Origin: Pedobacter hartonius
GTDB lineage: Bacteria > Bacteroidota > Bacteroidia > Sphingobacteriales > Sphingobacteriaceae
Assembly (NCBI RefSeq): GCF_900107535.1
Contig: NZ_FNRA01000010.1
Span: forward strand, 168,372 to 232,371
Reading direction: 5' to 3'
Length of the DNA stretch: 64,000 nt
This document shows positions 63,361-64,000 of this stretch, in pieces (the stretch's first letter is position 1; the number at the start of each line of letters is the position of its first letter). The notes beneath the pieces were generated by a model, which did not search any database, was not told the origin of the DNA, and saw only the letters and a list, made by a program, of their open reading frames with translations. Made by a program: the position numbers and the translations under genes.

Positions 63361-63863
63361 ATGTTTAACTTTACATTTTCCACAGACACTAAAAGTAATC
63401 TGTGCGCATACTCCATTGGCCGAATTGCGATTGGGGGATTTTTTTAATTACAGGTGTTAATAAGCTATTTAATCCAGTTTTCCAGGCATCCATGTTGAAA
63501 ACTATTACTAATATTGGCTTTCCCTATCCTCAGTTTACTGCTAATTTCACTGCATCAAATGAAGCCATTTTTGGACTACTTTTAGCAATTGATCTTTATA
63601 CAAGATTTAGTGCTATCGTTTTAAATGTCATTTTATTTACTGCATTGTTCACTTTTGATATACCCAACCATATTCCTAAAGGACTTGATATTTTTACATG
63701 GTACAGTTACTTCTTATATCTTCCGCAGACTTTGTATATCCTGTTTTTATTTATTTCCATGACTACTGGCGGTGGACCAGCAAGTTTAGATGCATTGATT
63801 TGTAAAAATAATAATATTGTGCGCTTGAGGAGGGCCTGCATAGTTTTACCAACTGTAAAATAA
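63361..63863 (+). pseudogene. DoxX-family membrane protein, frameshifted at a T run
   Basis: A gene starting ATG at 63361 (MFNFTFSTDTKSN) runs to a stop just after a 7-T run (63439-63445). In the next frame the protein continues with LITGVNKLF and four hydrophobic helices to 63863. With one extra T the two parts join into a 167-residue DoxX-type protein: AIGGFFLITGVNKLF near 26, LYTRFSA near 77, and the family-typical GGGPASLDALI near 147. It may be a pseudogene, a sequencing error in a homopolymer, or a gene switched by slippage. A separate ATG at 63402 in the second frame is not a convincing start. Confidence 0.65.
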
Positions 63864-63905
63864 ATAGACTGTAGTGTCAGAGATTAACTTCTCAGCATTA
63901 TTAGC

Positions 63906-64000
63906 TGGAATTGCAACAATAAAATGGACATTCAGTTAAGCTGCAATATTTTCTTTATTTAAGTTTTTACCAAATTCCTCCGGGGACAAATATCCCAGTG
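63906..64000 (-). mobile_element. End of an IS3-type insertion sequence, truncated by the window
   Basis: The right edge holds the 3' end of an IS3-family transposase gene (stop at 63936-63938) with LGYLSPEEFGKNLNKEN as its last residues, the usual end of an OrfB-type transposase. The probable terminal repeat starts near 63906 (TGGAATTGCAACAATAAAAT). Most of the element lies outside the window, so its family subgroup and completeness cannot be judged. Confidence 0.75.
63936..64000 (-). CDS. IS3-family transposase, C-terminal 20 residues
   Basis: Only the end of the gene is inside the window: LGYLSPEEFG and a short tail. It lies on the minus strand, with the rest beyond 64000. The motif is that of the DDE transposase encoded by the second reading frame of IS3 elements. 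Confidence 0.75.
   Translation of the reverse strand, partial: LGYLSPEEFGKNLNKENIAA

Noticed and set aside
1..64000. CRISPR array or prophage
   Set aside because: No regularly spaced repeats, cas genes or phage structural genes were seen.

Overview
The window looks like a chromosomal piece of a Bacteroidota bacterium of the Sphingobacteriaceae type (Pedobacter-like). The evidence is a type IX secretion sorting domain next to a PorP/SprF partner, several TAnnTTTG promoter boxes, many secreted proteins and lipoproteins, a DUF6520/MauE-type gene set and a sphingolipid-type desaturase. No rRNA, tRNA or CRISPR was recognised. The assignment is inferred from gene families, not from a marker gene.

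Region 1 (1-16697, minus strand) is one tightly packed operon for a polyketide/fatty-acid-derived glycolipid. In transcription order it holds a 2342-residue synthase (two nitronate-monooxygenase/PfaD-like enoyl reductase barrels, KS, AT, two ACPs, KR), a 1422-residue synthase (KS, AT, dehydratase, phosphopantetheinyl transferase), a free ACP, an alpha/beta hydrolase, two glycosyltransferases and two condensation-type acyltransferases, the last cut by the window edge. Together these could build, reduce, release, glycosylate and acylate a lipid chain. It mixes features of polyunsaturated-fatty-acid, heterocyst-glycolipid and enediyne synthases and is the strongest candidate for an undescribed pathway. 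A repeated operator-like motif lies upstream.

Region 2 (17-25.4 kb) is a secreted carbohydrate and protein degradation set on the minus strand: GH36 alpha-galactosidase, BSP-type metallopeptidase, PorP/SprF protein and a GH81 beta-1,3-glucanase with a type IX sorting tail. Region 3 (25.8-28.8 kb) is an aldehyde dehydrogenase/DUF779 pair with a divergent AraC regulator. Region 4 (29-31.3 kb) pairs a BASS transporter with a probably exported SelA-like PLP enzyme.

Region 5 (32.7-37.9 kb) is the known Anbu proteasome-like / ATP-grasp / alpha-E / transglutaminase system, split over two divergent transcripts. Region 6 (38.2-48.6 kb) has a phosphodiesterase, a four-gene cassette of two flavin monooxygenase-like proteins flanking a DyP peroxidase and an internally duplicated unknown protein, then a HAD phosphatase, methyltransferase, FKBP isomerase and serine hydrolase. 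Region 7 (48.7-53 kb) contains a close match to eukaryotic sphingolipid delta-4 desaturases, two paralogous AraC regulators and an SDR.

Region 8 (53-64 kb) is visibly AT-richer and patchier, with gene remnants, a HxlR/SDR pair, a peptide/MauE/secreted-protein set, a Crp-like regulator, tandem AraC paralogues, a metallo-beta-lactamase-fold lipoprotein, a frameshifted DoxX gene and the end of an IS3-type element at the right edge. It has the look of an accessory region.
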